DNA of 11,611 nucleotides, from contig JAQXHB010000076.1 in the NCBI GenBank assembly GCA_029007015.1, positions 1 to 11,611 on the forward strand. The letters are read 5' to 3'. Position numbers and translations under genes: made by a program. Origin of the DNA: Bacillota bacterium (lineage in GTDB: Bacteria; Bacillota; Clostridia; Oscillospirales; Acutalibacteraceae). Positions 6,764 to 11,611 of this stretch are shown piece by piece (position 1 is the stretch's first letter; every line of letters starts with the position of its first letter). The notes beneath the pieces are model-generated. The model had not been told where the DNA came from. It did not search any database and worked only from the letters and a program-made list of their open reading frames with translations.

Positions 6764-6792
6764 TTGATAATCGGTTCGGTATGTATTATAAT
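6764..6792 (+). promoter_or_regulatory. Promoter of the SRP RNA gene
   Basis: A -35 TTGATA (6764-6769) and a perfect -10 TATAAT (6787-6792) are separated by the optimal 17 bases. The predicted start (about 6799-6802) falls just before the first base-paired position of the SRP RNA at 6806, which supports both calls. It diverges from the darA promoter; the two -35 elements are about 38 bases apart. Confidence 0.8.
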
Positions 6793-6801
6793 ATTAGCAG
6801 T

Positions 6802-6969
6802 AAAGACAGCCGCTCGTGTAATCGGGCGTGCGAATGTGCGGGTCCTGTGCAACAGGTAACTGTGAACCATGTCAGGCGGGGAACCGAGCAGCATTAAGCG
6901 GATTCACCTGTGTGCCGCAGTCAACCTGCACCTTCGCATACCCGCGTACATGAACGGTTGCTGTTTTTT
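6802..6969 (+). ncRNA. ffs: Signal recognition particle RNA, Alu-less form with a long helix 5
   Basis: This RNA binds Ffh and guides ribosomes making membrane and secreted proteins to the membrane. The domain IV core is unmistakable: CAGG, a CGG/CCG stem (6877-6879 with 6884-6886), a GGAA tetraloop (6880-6883) and the asymmetric-loop strand AGCAGC (6887-6892). The flanks (GAACCATGTCAGG, GCAGCATTAAG, GTGTGCCGCAG) match the bacterial SRP RNA that I know from B. subtilis. The arms then pair far outward: GGGCGTGCGAA (6824-6834) with TTCGCATACCC (6933-6943), and ACAGC (6806-6810) with GCTGT (6960-6964). The terminal T-run (6964-6969) makes the long helix double as the terminator. At roughly 165 bases it lies between the small (about 100) and large (about 270) bacterial forms, and I see no Alu domain. 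It precedes dnaX, as scr does in Bacillus. The exact ends are estimates. Confidence 0.92.
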
Positions 6970-6993
6970 ATTTACCGGAGGATGTGATAAGCA

Positions 6994-8610
6994 ATGTATC
7001 AGGCACTCTACCGTAAATACCGACCGCAGACATTTTCCGATGTCGTCGGTCAGGAGCACATTGTACGCACTCTCAAAAACCAAATAACCGAGAACCGCCT
7101 CTCTCACGCCTATCTTTTCACCGGCTCGCGCGGAACGGGCAAGACATCGTGTGCCAAAATACTGGCAAAGGCGGTAAACTGCCTGTCCCCTGTCGACGGA
7201 GACCCGTGTAACGAGTGTGAAATCTGCCGCGGCATCAGCGACGATACGGTCATGGACATCACCGAGATTGACGCGGCATCGAATAACCGCGTTGACGACA
7301 TACGCGAACTGCGCGAGAATACCGCCTTCACGCCGGTATCTGCCAAGTACCGCGTCTACATAATCGACGAGGTGCACATGCTTTCGGGCGCGGCCTTTAA
7401 CGCCCTGCTCAAAACTTTGGAGGAGCCGCCGCAGCATGTCATCTTCATCCTCGCCACAACCGAGGTGCACAAACTGCCGGCCACCATTCTGTCACGCTGT
7501 CAGCGATTTGATTTTCACCGTATTGCGCCCGACGACATTGCCGACCGGCTCATGCTGGTGGCAGACAAGGAGCATTTTTTGCTCGAGCGCGAGGCGGCTG
7601 TACTGATATCCAAGTTGTCCGACGGCGCCATGCGCGACGCCTATTCTCTGCTGGATGTATGCGCCGCCGCAACCGACAGCATCACCGAGCAGACGGTGCT
7701 CGACTGCGCCGGGCTCTCGGGGCGTGAGCATCTTACCGCCCTGGCACAGAACATTGCAGACGGCGACTGCACCGCCGCGCTTGATACAATAGGCCGGCTT
7801 TACACCCTATCAAAAGATATGCAGCGTCTGTGCTACGAGATGATTGGCCATATGAGAAATGTTATGCTGATGAAAACGGTGCATAAACCTGAGCGGCTGA
7901 TAGTATGTCCGCAGGCTGAGTTGGACGCTCTGCGCGGCGTAGCCGATAAACTGAATATGTCAACGGTACTGCACGCCATTGACCTGTTTGAAGAAGCATA
8001 CGCCAAGATGAACCGCGGTGCCGACCGTCGCACCTCACTCGAAACGGTATTCATCAGGCTGTGCAATCCGTCACTTGATACATCGACCGAGGCGCTGCTA
8101 CGCCGTATTGAGGCTCTTGAGTCGGGAGCGGCACTCTCCCCTACCGCGTCTGTCACGCCGCCCGCCCATCAGCCGACTGCAAAGGCTGCCGATGCCCCCG
8201 CACCCGACAACGCGCCGCAGGCTGTCCCACCGGTGCCGCCGGAGAACACTGCTGTGCAGCAGCCGGCGCCGCCCGCTCCCCCTGTCCCCGATAGCGGCAG
8301 TGCGGTTCCCTTTGACCGCTGGGCCGATGTGCTCGACCTGCTTTCAAAGTCGGACGCCATGCTTCGCGCCGTGCTGACCGGGTCGGAGGCGTACATCTGC
8401 GACGGCAAGATGCTCATTGATGTCAAGAACGCCGCCTTCCGCGATATGGTCAACAACGACCAACGCAAGCGCGCCGCACTCAAGGCGGCCATCGCGCAGG
8501 TCACCGGTCATGCTTATGCCATCGGGCCGTACAATGCGCAGTCCACAGCGGCGGTTGACCCGCTCGATGAACTTATCGGCATCGCACGGCAAAACGGATT
8601 TGACAACTAA
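6994..8610 (+). CDS. dnaX: DNA polymerase III subunits gamma/tau (DnaX)
   Basis: A 538-residue AAA+ ATPase that drives sliding-clamp loading in the replisome. Residues 1-180 hold the motor core: Walker A GSRGTGKT (44-51), a zinc-binding cysteine set (C63, C72, C75, C78), Walker B with DEVH (VYIIDEVHML, 121-130), LLKTLEEPPQHVIFILATTE (138-157) and the sensor/arginine-finger motif SRCQRF (167-172). Domain III continues to about 365, then a Pro/Ala-rich linker (about 382-438) leads to a C-terminal domain expected to contact the polymerase. The ATG at 6994 follows GGAGGA (6977-6982). I see no A-rich slippery heptamer like that in E. coli dnaX, so a full-length tau-like product is the expected form. 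The gap from the SRP RNA is only about 25 bases with no promoter of its own visible. ybaB follows 20 bases downstream. Confidence 0.97.
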   Translation: MYQALYRKYRPQTFSDVVGQEHIVRTLKNQITENRLSHAYLFTGSRGTGKTSCAKILAKAVNCLSPVDGDPCNECEICRGISDDTVMDITEIDAASNNRVDDIRELRENTAFTPVSAKYRVYIIDEVHMLSGAAFNALLKTLEEPPQHVIFILATTEVHKLPATILSRCQRFDFHRIAPDDIADRLMLVADKEHFLLEREAAVLISKLSDGAMRDAYSLLDVCAAATDSITEQTVLDCAGLSGREHLTALAQNIADGDCTAALDTIGRLYTLSKDMQRLCYEMIGHMRNVMLMKTVHKPERLIVCPQAELDALRGVADKLNMSTVLHAIDLFEEAYAKMNRGADRRTSLETVFIRLCNPSLDTSTEALLRRIEALESGAALSPTASVTPPAHQPTAKAADAPAPDNAPQAVPPVPPENTAVQQPAPPAPPVPDSGSAVPFDRWADVLDLLSKSDAMLRAVLTGSEAYICDGKMLIDVKNAAFRDMVNNDQRKRAALKAAIAQVTGHAYAIGPYNAQSTAAVDPLDELIGIARQNGFDN

Positions 8611-8630
8611 ACCGAAAGGATTTGAAAGAT

Positions 8631-8978
8631 ATGAAAGCAAGATTACCGCAAGGCGTCGGCGGAGGCCCCGGCAACATGAACGCCATGATTAAGCAAGCGC
8701 AAAAGATGCAGCAGGACATGCAGGCTTTGCAGGCCGAATTGGATGAGCGCGAGTACACCGCAACATCGGGCGGCGGCATGGTCGAAGCCCGTGTCAACGG
8801 CAAGCATGAGGTGCTTGGGCTGAAAATCGACCCGCAGGTCATCGACCCCGACGACGCCGAGATGCTTGAGGATATGGTGGCCGCCGCCGTTAACGCAGCG
8901 CTGGCCGAAGCGGCACAGAACGCCGAGCAGGAGATGGGTGCCATCACCGGCGGCATGAATATTCCGGGGATGTTCTGA
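8631..8978 (+). CDS. YbaB/EbfC-family nucleoid-associated protein
   Basis: A 115-residue small DNA-binding protein of the YbaB/EbfC family (B. subtilis YaaK). It has the expected Gly-rich N-terminus (LPQGVGGGPGNMN), a helix rich in Gln and Met (MIKQAQKMQQDMQALQAELDE), a central beta sheet (GGGMVEARVNGKHEVLGLKIDPQVI, about 48-72) and an acidic C-terminal helix (DAEMLEDMVAAAVNAALAEA). The ATG at 8631 follows AAAGGA by 10 bases; an alternative TTG at 8622 nearly touches the ribosome binding site and is less likely. The stop shares one base with the recR start (TGATG, 8976-8980), so the two are translationally coupled, as is usual for dnaX-ybaB-recR. Family members bind DNA without strong sequence demand; a precise role in this organism cannot be stated. 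Confidence 0.95.
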   Translation: MKARLPQGVGGGPGNMNAMIKQAQKMQQDMQALQAELDEREYTATSGGGMVEARVNGKHEVLGLKIDPQVIDPDDAEMLEDMVAAAVNAALAEAAQNAEQEMGAITGGMNIPGMF

Positions 8979-9577
8979 TGGCTTACACAATCCCCGCCCT
9001 TGCCAAATTGGCCGAGCAATTTGAGCGCATGCCCGGCATCGGCCGTAAATCGGCGCAGAGGATGGCCTTTCATGTGCTCAGCCTCAGCGACAGTGAAGCG
9101 GCTGAATTTGCCAACGCCATAACCGAGGCCAAGCGCAATATACACTGCTGTCCGGTGTGCCAAAATCTGACCGACGGCCAACTCTGCCCCATATGTCAGA
9201 ATCCGGCTCGCGACAAATCGGTCATCTGCGTTGTCGAGGACGCGCAGGATGTCATTGCATTTGAGCGCACGCGCGAGTTCGACGGGCTGTACCATGTGCT
9301 TCACGGCGTCATTTCTCCCCTCGACGGCATCGGCCCCGAACAACTGCGCATCAAAGAACTCATCGCGCGGCTGGCCGACGGCACGGTAAACGAGGTCATC
9401 ATGGCCACCAACCCAACCGTCGACGGCGAGGCGACTGCCGCCTACATTTCGCGCATACTCAAGCCCATCGGCGTCAAGGTAACTCGGCTGGCCTACGGCA
9501 TACCCGTGGGCGGCAGTCTGGAATACGCCGACGAGGTCACACTGTCACGCGCGCTCGACGGCCGCAGTGAAATATAG
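8978..9577 (+). CDS. recR: Recombination mediator protein RecR
   Basis: A 199-residue protein, the usual RecR length. RecR forms a ring-shaped clamp that, with RecO (and RecF), loads RecA onto single-stranded DNA at gaps. The domains are in order: a helix-hairpin-helix motif (FERMPGIGRKSAQRMAFHVL, 15-34), a four-cysteine zinc motif around C57/C58, C61, C70 and C73, a Toprim domain beginning VICVVEDAQDVIAFE (82-96), and the Walker B-like terminal segment GIPVGGSLEYADEVTLSRAL. All key residues look intact. It is the last gene of the dnaX-ybaB-recR unit and ends 20 bases before a strong terminator. Confidence 0.97.
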   Translation: MAYTIPALAKLAEQFERMPGIGRKSAQRMAFHVLSLSDSEAAEFANAITEAKRNIHCCPVCQNLTDGQLCPICQNPARDKSVICVVEDAQDVIAFERTREFDGLYHVLHGVISPLDGIGPEQLRIKELIARLADGTVNEVIMATNPTVDGEATAAYISRILKPIGVKVTRLAYGIPVGGSLEYADEVTLSRALDGRSEI

Positions 9578-9597
9578 CATCACTAATAAAAAGTAAA

Positions 9598-9635
9598 AAA
9601 GACTCGGGCAATATCTGTTTACTGCCCGAGTCTTT
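9598..9635. terminator. Bidirectional intrinsic terminator between recR and ireB
   Basis: A 13-bp perfect stem (AAAGACTCGGGCA at 9598-9610 with TGCCCGAGTCTTT at 9623-9635) encloses a 12-base loop. On the plus strand it is followed by TTTCCTTATT; on the minus strand by a better T-run (complement of the A-run at 9590-9600). It serves the two convergent units ending at 9577 and 9648. Confidence 0.88.
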
Positions 9636-9647
9636 CCTTATTACGCT

Positions 9648-9893
9648 TTATTTGGTCAAAAATTCCTTGACCAGCAGTTGCAGTATCTCGTCGCGGTCGA
9701 GGCGGCGGATGAGGGTGCGTGCGTTTTGGTTGGTGGTAATGTATGTCGGGTCCTCCGATAAGATGTAACCGACAATCTGATTTATCGGGTTGTAGCCCTT
9801 TTCCTTGAGGGCATTATACACCGTGGTCAGTATCATTCGTATCTCGCGCTCGCGCTCATCGCCAACTGAAAAAGTCATAGTTTTGTCATTCAT
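9648..9893 (-). CDS. IreB-family regulatory phosphoprotein (UPF0297)
   Basis: An 81-residue protein of the IreB family. In Enterococcus faecalis IreB is phosphorylated near its N-terminus on threonines by the PASTA kinase IreK and controls cephalosporin resistance. Here the core signature EKGYNPINQIVGYILSEDPTYI (about 31-52) and RRLDRDEILQLLVKEFL (about 63-79) are clear, and two threonines (Thr5 and Thr7, in MNDKTMTF) are placed like the known phosphosites. The ATG at 9893 follows a strong AGGAGGG site by 7 bases. It is a single-gene unit with a promoter candidate at 9921-9949 and ends at the bidirectional terminator. In many Bacillota the family sits beside ruvX and alaS; neither is visible here. 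Phosphorylation and the partner kinase are inferred from the family. Confidence 0.93.
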   Translation of the reverse strand: MNDKTMTFSVGDEREREIRMILTTVYNALKEKGYNPINQIVGYILSEDPTYITTNQNARTLIRRLDRDEILQLLVKEFLTK

Positions 9894-9920
9894 AAAACAG
9901 CCCTCCTGCTCTTAACTATT

Positions 9921-9949
9921 ATGTTACAACATTTCGATTGGATATTCAA
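9921..9949 (-). promoter_or_regulatory. Promoter candidate for the ireB-family gene
   Basis: On the minus strand TTGAAT (9944-9949) and TAACAT (9921-9926) are separated by 17 bases. Each hexamer matches four of six consensus bases or slightly better. The predicted start near 9914 would give a leader of about 20 bases that contains the AGGAGGG ribosome binding site. No terminator for the upstream oxidoreductase gene is visible in this gap, so read-through is also possible. Confidence 0.45.
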
Positions 9950-9967
9950 GGATTTTTCGCATTAACT

Positions 9968-11164
9968 TTAAAATTGGCCGTGCAGTACAACTCCGGCGTC
10001 GGTCAGGCGGCGCTGCAGGTCATCCATATCAATGTCACAGAAGTCGTCACATACGGCCGCGGCAACACCGGCGGCCTGACCGGTGACAGCGCAGGTCGGT
10101 ATGACGCGTGTCACCTCTGCCATCGGCTCGGTGACCGATATACAGCGGCCGGCGGTTATCAGATTGCGCACCTTTGCGCCGTGCAAAGTGCCAAACGGAA
10201 TTTCAAACACCGGGCCGCGTCGGCGCCAGTCGCCCACCATACCAATGCTGTCGTCAAAGTGCTTGTGATCCTCGGCAATGTCCTGAACATAACAGCCGAC
10301 CAGCCGGCGAGTGGTGCGAAGTTGCGGAATGGTCGGCAAAGTCGCCGGCACGACACCACTGTCCGACTTGCGTTTCTCAAGCACATCGCGCAAAATATTG
10401 GCGTGTGCCAGCAATATCATCTCGCTGTTTTCCTTTGCGTCAACGCCGCTGAATATGCGGTCGCTCAGCCGCTCAACAGCGTGAGCGTTTTCGGCCTCGC
10501 CGGTGGAATCGATGGCACCCAGCGGTCGCAACTCGACGCCCGACTTTGATGCACAGTAGTACCAACTGGCCAAAATGTTGCCGCTCTCGAAAAGGGCGGT
10601 TTTCTCACCCGACAGTTTGCACACATCGGCGTCGCCCGTCGCATCAACGAAACTGCGGGCGGCATAGGCACCGCGGCCGCTTTTGTTCTCGACAATTACA
10701 TGGGTGATTTTGCCGTCGGCCATACTCACACCGCACGCGACGGTGCCATAGAGTATCTCAACGCCGGCGTCGACCAGCAACTGCTCCATCGCAATGGCGC
10801 AAAGGTGAGGATTGTACCTCACTTCGAATCGTGTTTTACGGCGCTCCTCAATCGAGCCGTTCTCATCCAGCCAGCACTGCGGCGCCGCCTCGGCACCGTA
10901 CTTTATCGACAGCCGGCTCAACTCCTCGCCTATGCCGTGAACGATTTGGTTACCGCAGCCGTCGCAGAGCGGCAAATATATTGTAATCAGCCCCAGAGTG
11001 CCCAATCCGCCGAGCATGTACTCGCGCTCGGTCAGCAGTACGCGCGCACCGCTTCTCGCGGCTGCAAGGGCGGCCGCTACACCGGCAAATCCGCCGCCGA
11101 CCACCATTACATCATAGTTGCCGACCACCGGGGTCAAATGTTCTCTCTCGGTTATAAAGTTCAC
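9968..11164 (-). CDS. FAD-dependent oxidoreductase (FAD_oxidored-type flavoprotein)
   Basis: A 398-residue flavoprotein of unknown substrate. The N-terminal Rossmann dinucleotide fold reads YDVMVVGGGFAGVAAALAAARSGARVLLTER (18-48), with the GxGxxG-type loop at 23-28 and Glu47 at the end of the second strand. It is followed by GGLGTLGLITIY (52-63), a second FAD contact VDATGDADV in the middle, and the C-terminal NLITAGRCISVTEPMAEVTRVIPTCAVTGQAAG segment that closes the FAD site in this family. I chose the GTG at 11164 (VNFITEREHL), preceded by an AAGGGTG site; a TTG at 11215 would put the promoter inside the coding region. No signal peptide or CxxC redox pair near the FAD loop is seen. It is a single-gene unit, so the neighbourhood does not suggest a substrate. 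It could be a sugar, organic acid or tricarballylate-type dehydrogenase. Confidence 0.88.
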   Translation of the reverse strand: MNFITEREHLTPVVGNYDVMVVGGGFAGVAAALAAARSGARVLLTEREYMLGGLGTLGLITIYLPLCDGCGNQIVHGIGEELSRLSIKYGAEAAPQCWLDENGSIEERRKTRFEVRYNPHLCAIAMEQLLVDAGVEILYGTVACGVSMADGKITHVIVENKSGRGAYAARSFVDATGDADVCKLSGEKTALFESGNILASWYYCASKSGVELRPLGAIDSTGEAENAHAVERLSDRIFSGVDAKENSEMILLAHANILRDVLEKRKSDSGVVPATLPTIPQLRTTRRLVGCYVQDIAEDHKHFDDSIGMVGDWRRRGPVFEIPFGTLHGAKVRNLITAGRCISVTEPMAEVTRVIPTCAVTGQAAGVAAAVCDDFCDIDMDDLQRRLTDAGVVLHGQF

Positions 11165-11186
11165 GAAATCACACCCTTCGGTCTTA

Positions 11187-11215
11187 ATTTTATCACGAGG
11201 TGCTGTGTAAATCAA
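11187..11215 (-). promoter_or_regulatory. Promoter of the FAD oxidoreductase gene
   Basis: On the minus strand TTGATT (11210-11215) and TAAAAT (11187-11192) lie 17 bases apart. The start near 11180 leaves a short leader before the GTG at 11164, supporting that start choice. A second, weaker possibility begins with a perfect TTGACA at 11275-11280, but its -10 spacing is poor. Confidence 0.6.
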
Positions 11216-11250
11216 GCACCGCTTTACGGCTGTGACAACAGTTTTTTTAA

Positions 11251-11355
11251 TTATTCACATATTATTAACTTTTTTGTCAACACACAGCAACCACATCTCT
11301 GCCAAACGGTTGTAAAATAAACGCGTAAAGGGGTAAAACCCGTTACACTTTTCAT
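11251..11355 (-). CDS. Possible 34-residue small protein, unknown
   Basis: A short frame opens with ATG at 11355 and ends with TAA at 11251. It is preceded at 5 bases by a good GAGGGAG ribosome binding site (11361-11367). The product has a CGCC motif near residue 22 and a basic/hydrophobic tail, with no signal peptide or family that I recognise. It ends about 87 bases before the oxidoreductase start on the same strand. Its composition is more AT-rich than neighbouring genes and no clear promoter is seen upstream. It may be a leader peptide, an unrelated small protein, or chance. Confidence 0.25.
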   Translation of the reverse strand: MKSVTGFTPLRVYFTTVWQRCGCCVLTKKLIICE

Positions 11356-11371
11356 ATTTTCTCCCTCTTAC

Positions 11372-11405
11372 TTGGGCGGATAGTGATAACTCACTGTCCG
11401 CCCAA
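11372..11405. repeat. 15-bp inverted repeat (strong hairpin)
   Basis: TTGGGCGGATAGTGA (11372-11386) pairs with TCACTGTCCGCCCAA (11391-11405) around a TAAC loop; the only non-Watson-Crick position is one T-G pair on the plus strand. Neither side is followed directly by a T-run, so it is not a standard intrinsic terminator. It sits just upstream of the ribosome binding site of the small minus-strand frame. It could be an operator, an RNA stabiliser or a remnant element. Confidence 0.7.
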
Positions 11406-11472
11406 ACCCATTTTAAAAAGATTTTTAAAAAGCAATATTACCCTGTCCGTCATAGACCTTTAGACTGACGAA

Positions 11473-11505
11473 AACGCAAAAAGCGGTTAGCCAAAAGCCA
11501 ACCGC
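11473..11505 (-). terminator. Minus-strand intrinsic terminator for a gene beyond the right edge
   Basis: GCGGTTAGC (11483-11491) pairs with GCCAACCGC (11497-11505) with one mismatch and a five-base loop. On the minus strand it is followed by TTTTTGCGTTTT. It implies that a minus-strand transcript enters the window from the right. Confidence 0.65.
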
Positions 11506-11551
11506 CCTTTTGGGGAGATTTTAAGTGATGAATTTGGGAGATTTGCTCAGG

Positions 11552-11575
11552 GCAGAGAACCATCCCCTGTCTCTA
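11552..11575. repeat. Candidate REP-like/transposase-associated repeat
   Basis: The plus-strand motif around GAGAACCATCCCCTGTCTC has short inverted ends (AGAGA/TCTCT) around a C-rich centre. I recall near-identical motifs (with CGTCCCC in place of CATCCCC) recurring in many Clostridia near IS200-like transposases. Only one copy is visible, so repetition cannot be shown here. Confidence 0.35.
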
Positions 11576-11611
11576 CGCTCGTCCGAGATATTTCGCTATT
11601 TTGTATATCGA
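11573..11611 (-). CDS. Possible C-terminal end of a gene entering from the right edge
   Basis: The minus strand from the window edge reads SIYKIAKYLGRA and then a TAG stop at 11573-11575. The peptide looks like the start of a helix-turn-helix (IA-x2-LGR), as found in transposase and recombinase ends. The following bases, GAGACAGGGGATGGTTCTC, resemble from memory a sequence often found at the ends of IS200-like (Y1) transposase genes in Clostridia. A terminator 70 bases further on fits a gene end. Twelve codons are too few for a firm call. Confidence 0.3.
   Translation of the reverse strand, partial: SIYKIAKYLGRA

Larger units (their letters stand above)
11216..11611. other. AT-rich intergenic region without a certain gene
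   Basis: About 400 bases upstream of the oxidoreductase hold no confident gene. Apart from the items listed separately (the small frame, the 15-bp hairpin, the minus-strand terminator and the edge repeat), there is a weak imperfect palindrome at 11325-11346 (GTAAAGGG/CCCGTTAC) and runs of A and T at 11241-11275 and 11411-11431. I see no tRNA and no CRISPR repeats here. Confidence 0.6.

Noticed and set aside
5906..6859. Long plus-strand frame opposite holB and darA
   Set aside because: It is a shadow on the opposite strand of two well-supported genes and runs into the SRP RNA.
6994..8610. Programmed frameshift in dnaX producing a short gamma form
   Set aside because: I found no A-rich slippery heptamer followed by a stem-loop near the Pro-rich linker; the frame is open throughout.
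8573..9343. Long minus-strand frame opposite ybaB and recR
   Set aside because: It is antisense to two clear family proteins and has no ribosome binding site that I trust.
11528..11611. Plus-strand frame starting MNLGDLL and open to the right edge
   Set aside because: Its GGGAG site is about 10 bases from the ATG and the frame crosses the repeat-like motif; the minus-strand terminator favours a gene on the other strand. It cannot be excluded without more sequence.
1..11611. tRNA genes, CRISPR arrays, phage or complete insertion sequences
   Set aside because: I saw no cloverleaf, no regularly spaced repeats and no complete transposase or phage gene.

Overview
The window looks like part of a chromosome from an anaerobic, Gram-positive bacterium of the Bacillota, most likely class Clostridia and perhaps an Oscillospiraceae-type gut lineage. 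The evidence is the preserved Bacillus/Clostridium gene orders (darA-holB-ricT-trmN6-rsmI and SRP RNA-dnaX-ybaB-recR), an IreB-family protein, strong purine-rich ribosome binding sites, a clostridial 2[4Fe-4S] ferredoxin and a fairly GC-rich coding composition with AT-rich gaps. The lineage is inferred from these features, not from a database search.

Left block, minus strand, read right to left from 2419 to 1: a lipoprotein with FG-GAP/VCBS-like calcium-loop repeats, an OmpR-family response regulator, and the N-terminal part of a membrane sensor kinase cut by the window edge. These form a compact signalling operon behind an extended -10 promoter near 2487-2515.

Middle block, minus strand, 6663 to 2551: darA (c-di-AMP receptor), holB (DNA polymerase III delta'), ricT (PSP1 protein), a small ferredoxin, trmN6 (tRNA methyltransferase) and rsmI (16S rRNA methyltransferase). 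Compared with the Bacillus subtilis order, tmk, yaaR, yabA and yazA are absent and a ferredoxin is inserted. The ferredoxin has its own promoter, a leader with potential hairpins, and an intrinsic terminator immediately before trmN6-rsmI, so the cluster is split into transcription segments.

Central divergent promoter region, about 6680-6800: near-consensus promoters fire leftward into darA-holB-ricT and rightward into the signal recognition particle RNA. The SRP RNA gene is followed by dnaX (DNA polymerase III tau/gamma), a YbaB/EbfC nucleoid-associated protein and recR (recombination mediator), tightly coupled, ending at a bidirectional terminator.

Right block, minus strand: an IreB-family phosphoprotein and a FAD-dependent oxidoreductase, each with its own promoter candidate. 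The last roughly 450 bases hold no certain gene. They carry a possible 34-residue ORF, a 15-bp hairpin, a minus-strand terminator, and at the very edge a short open frame with a motif that resembles the repeats associated with IS200-like transposases.

Most of the window is ordinary housekeeping. The parts most worth a second look are the ferredoxin next to the Fe-S protein RicT, the lipoprotein/two-component operon, the intermediate-length SRP RNA that also appears to carry dnaX transcription, and the right-hand intergenic region.
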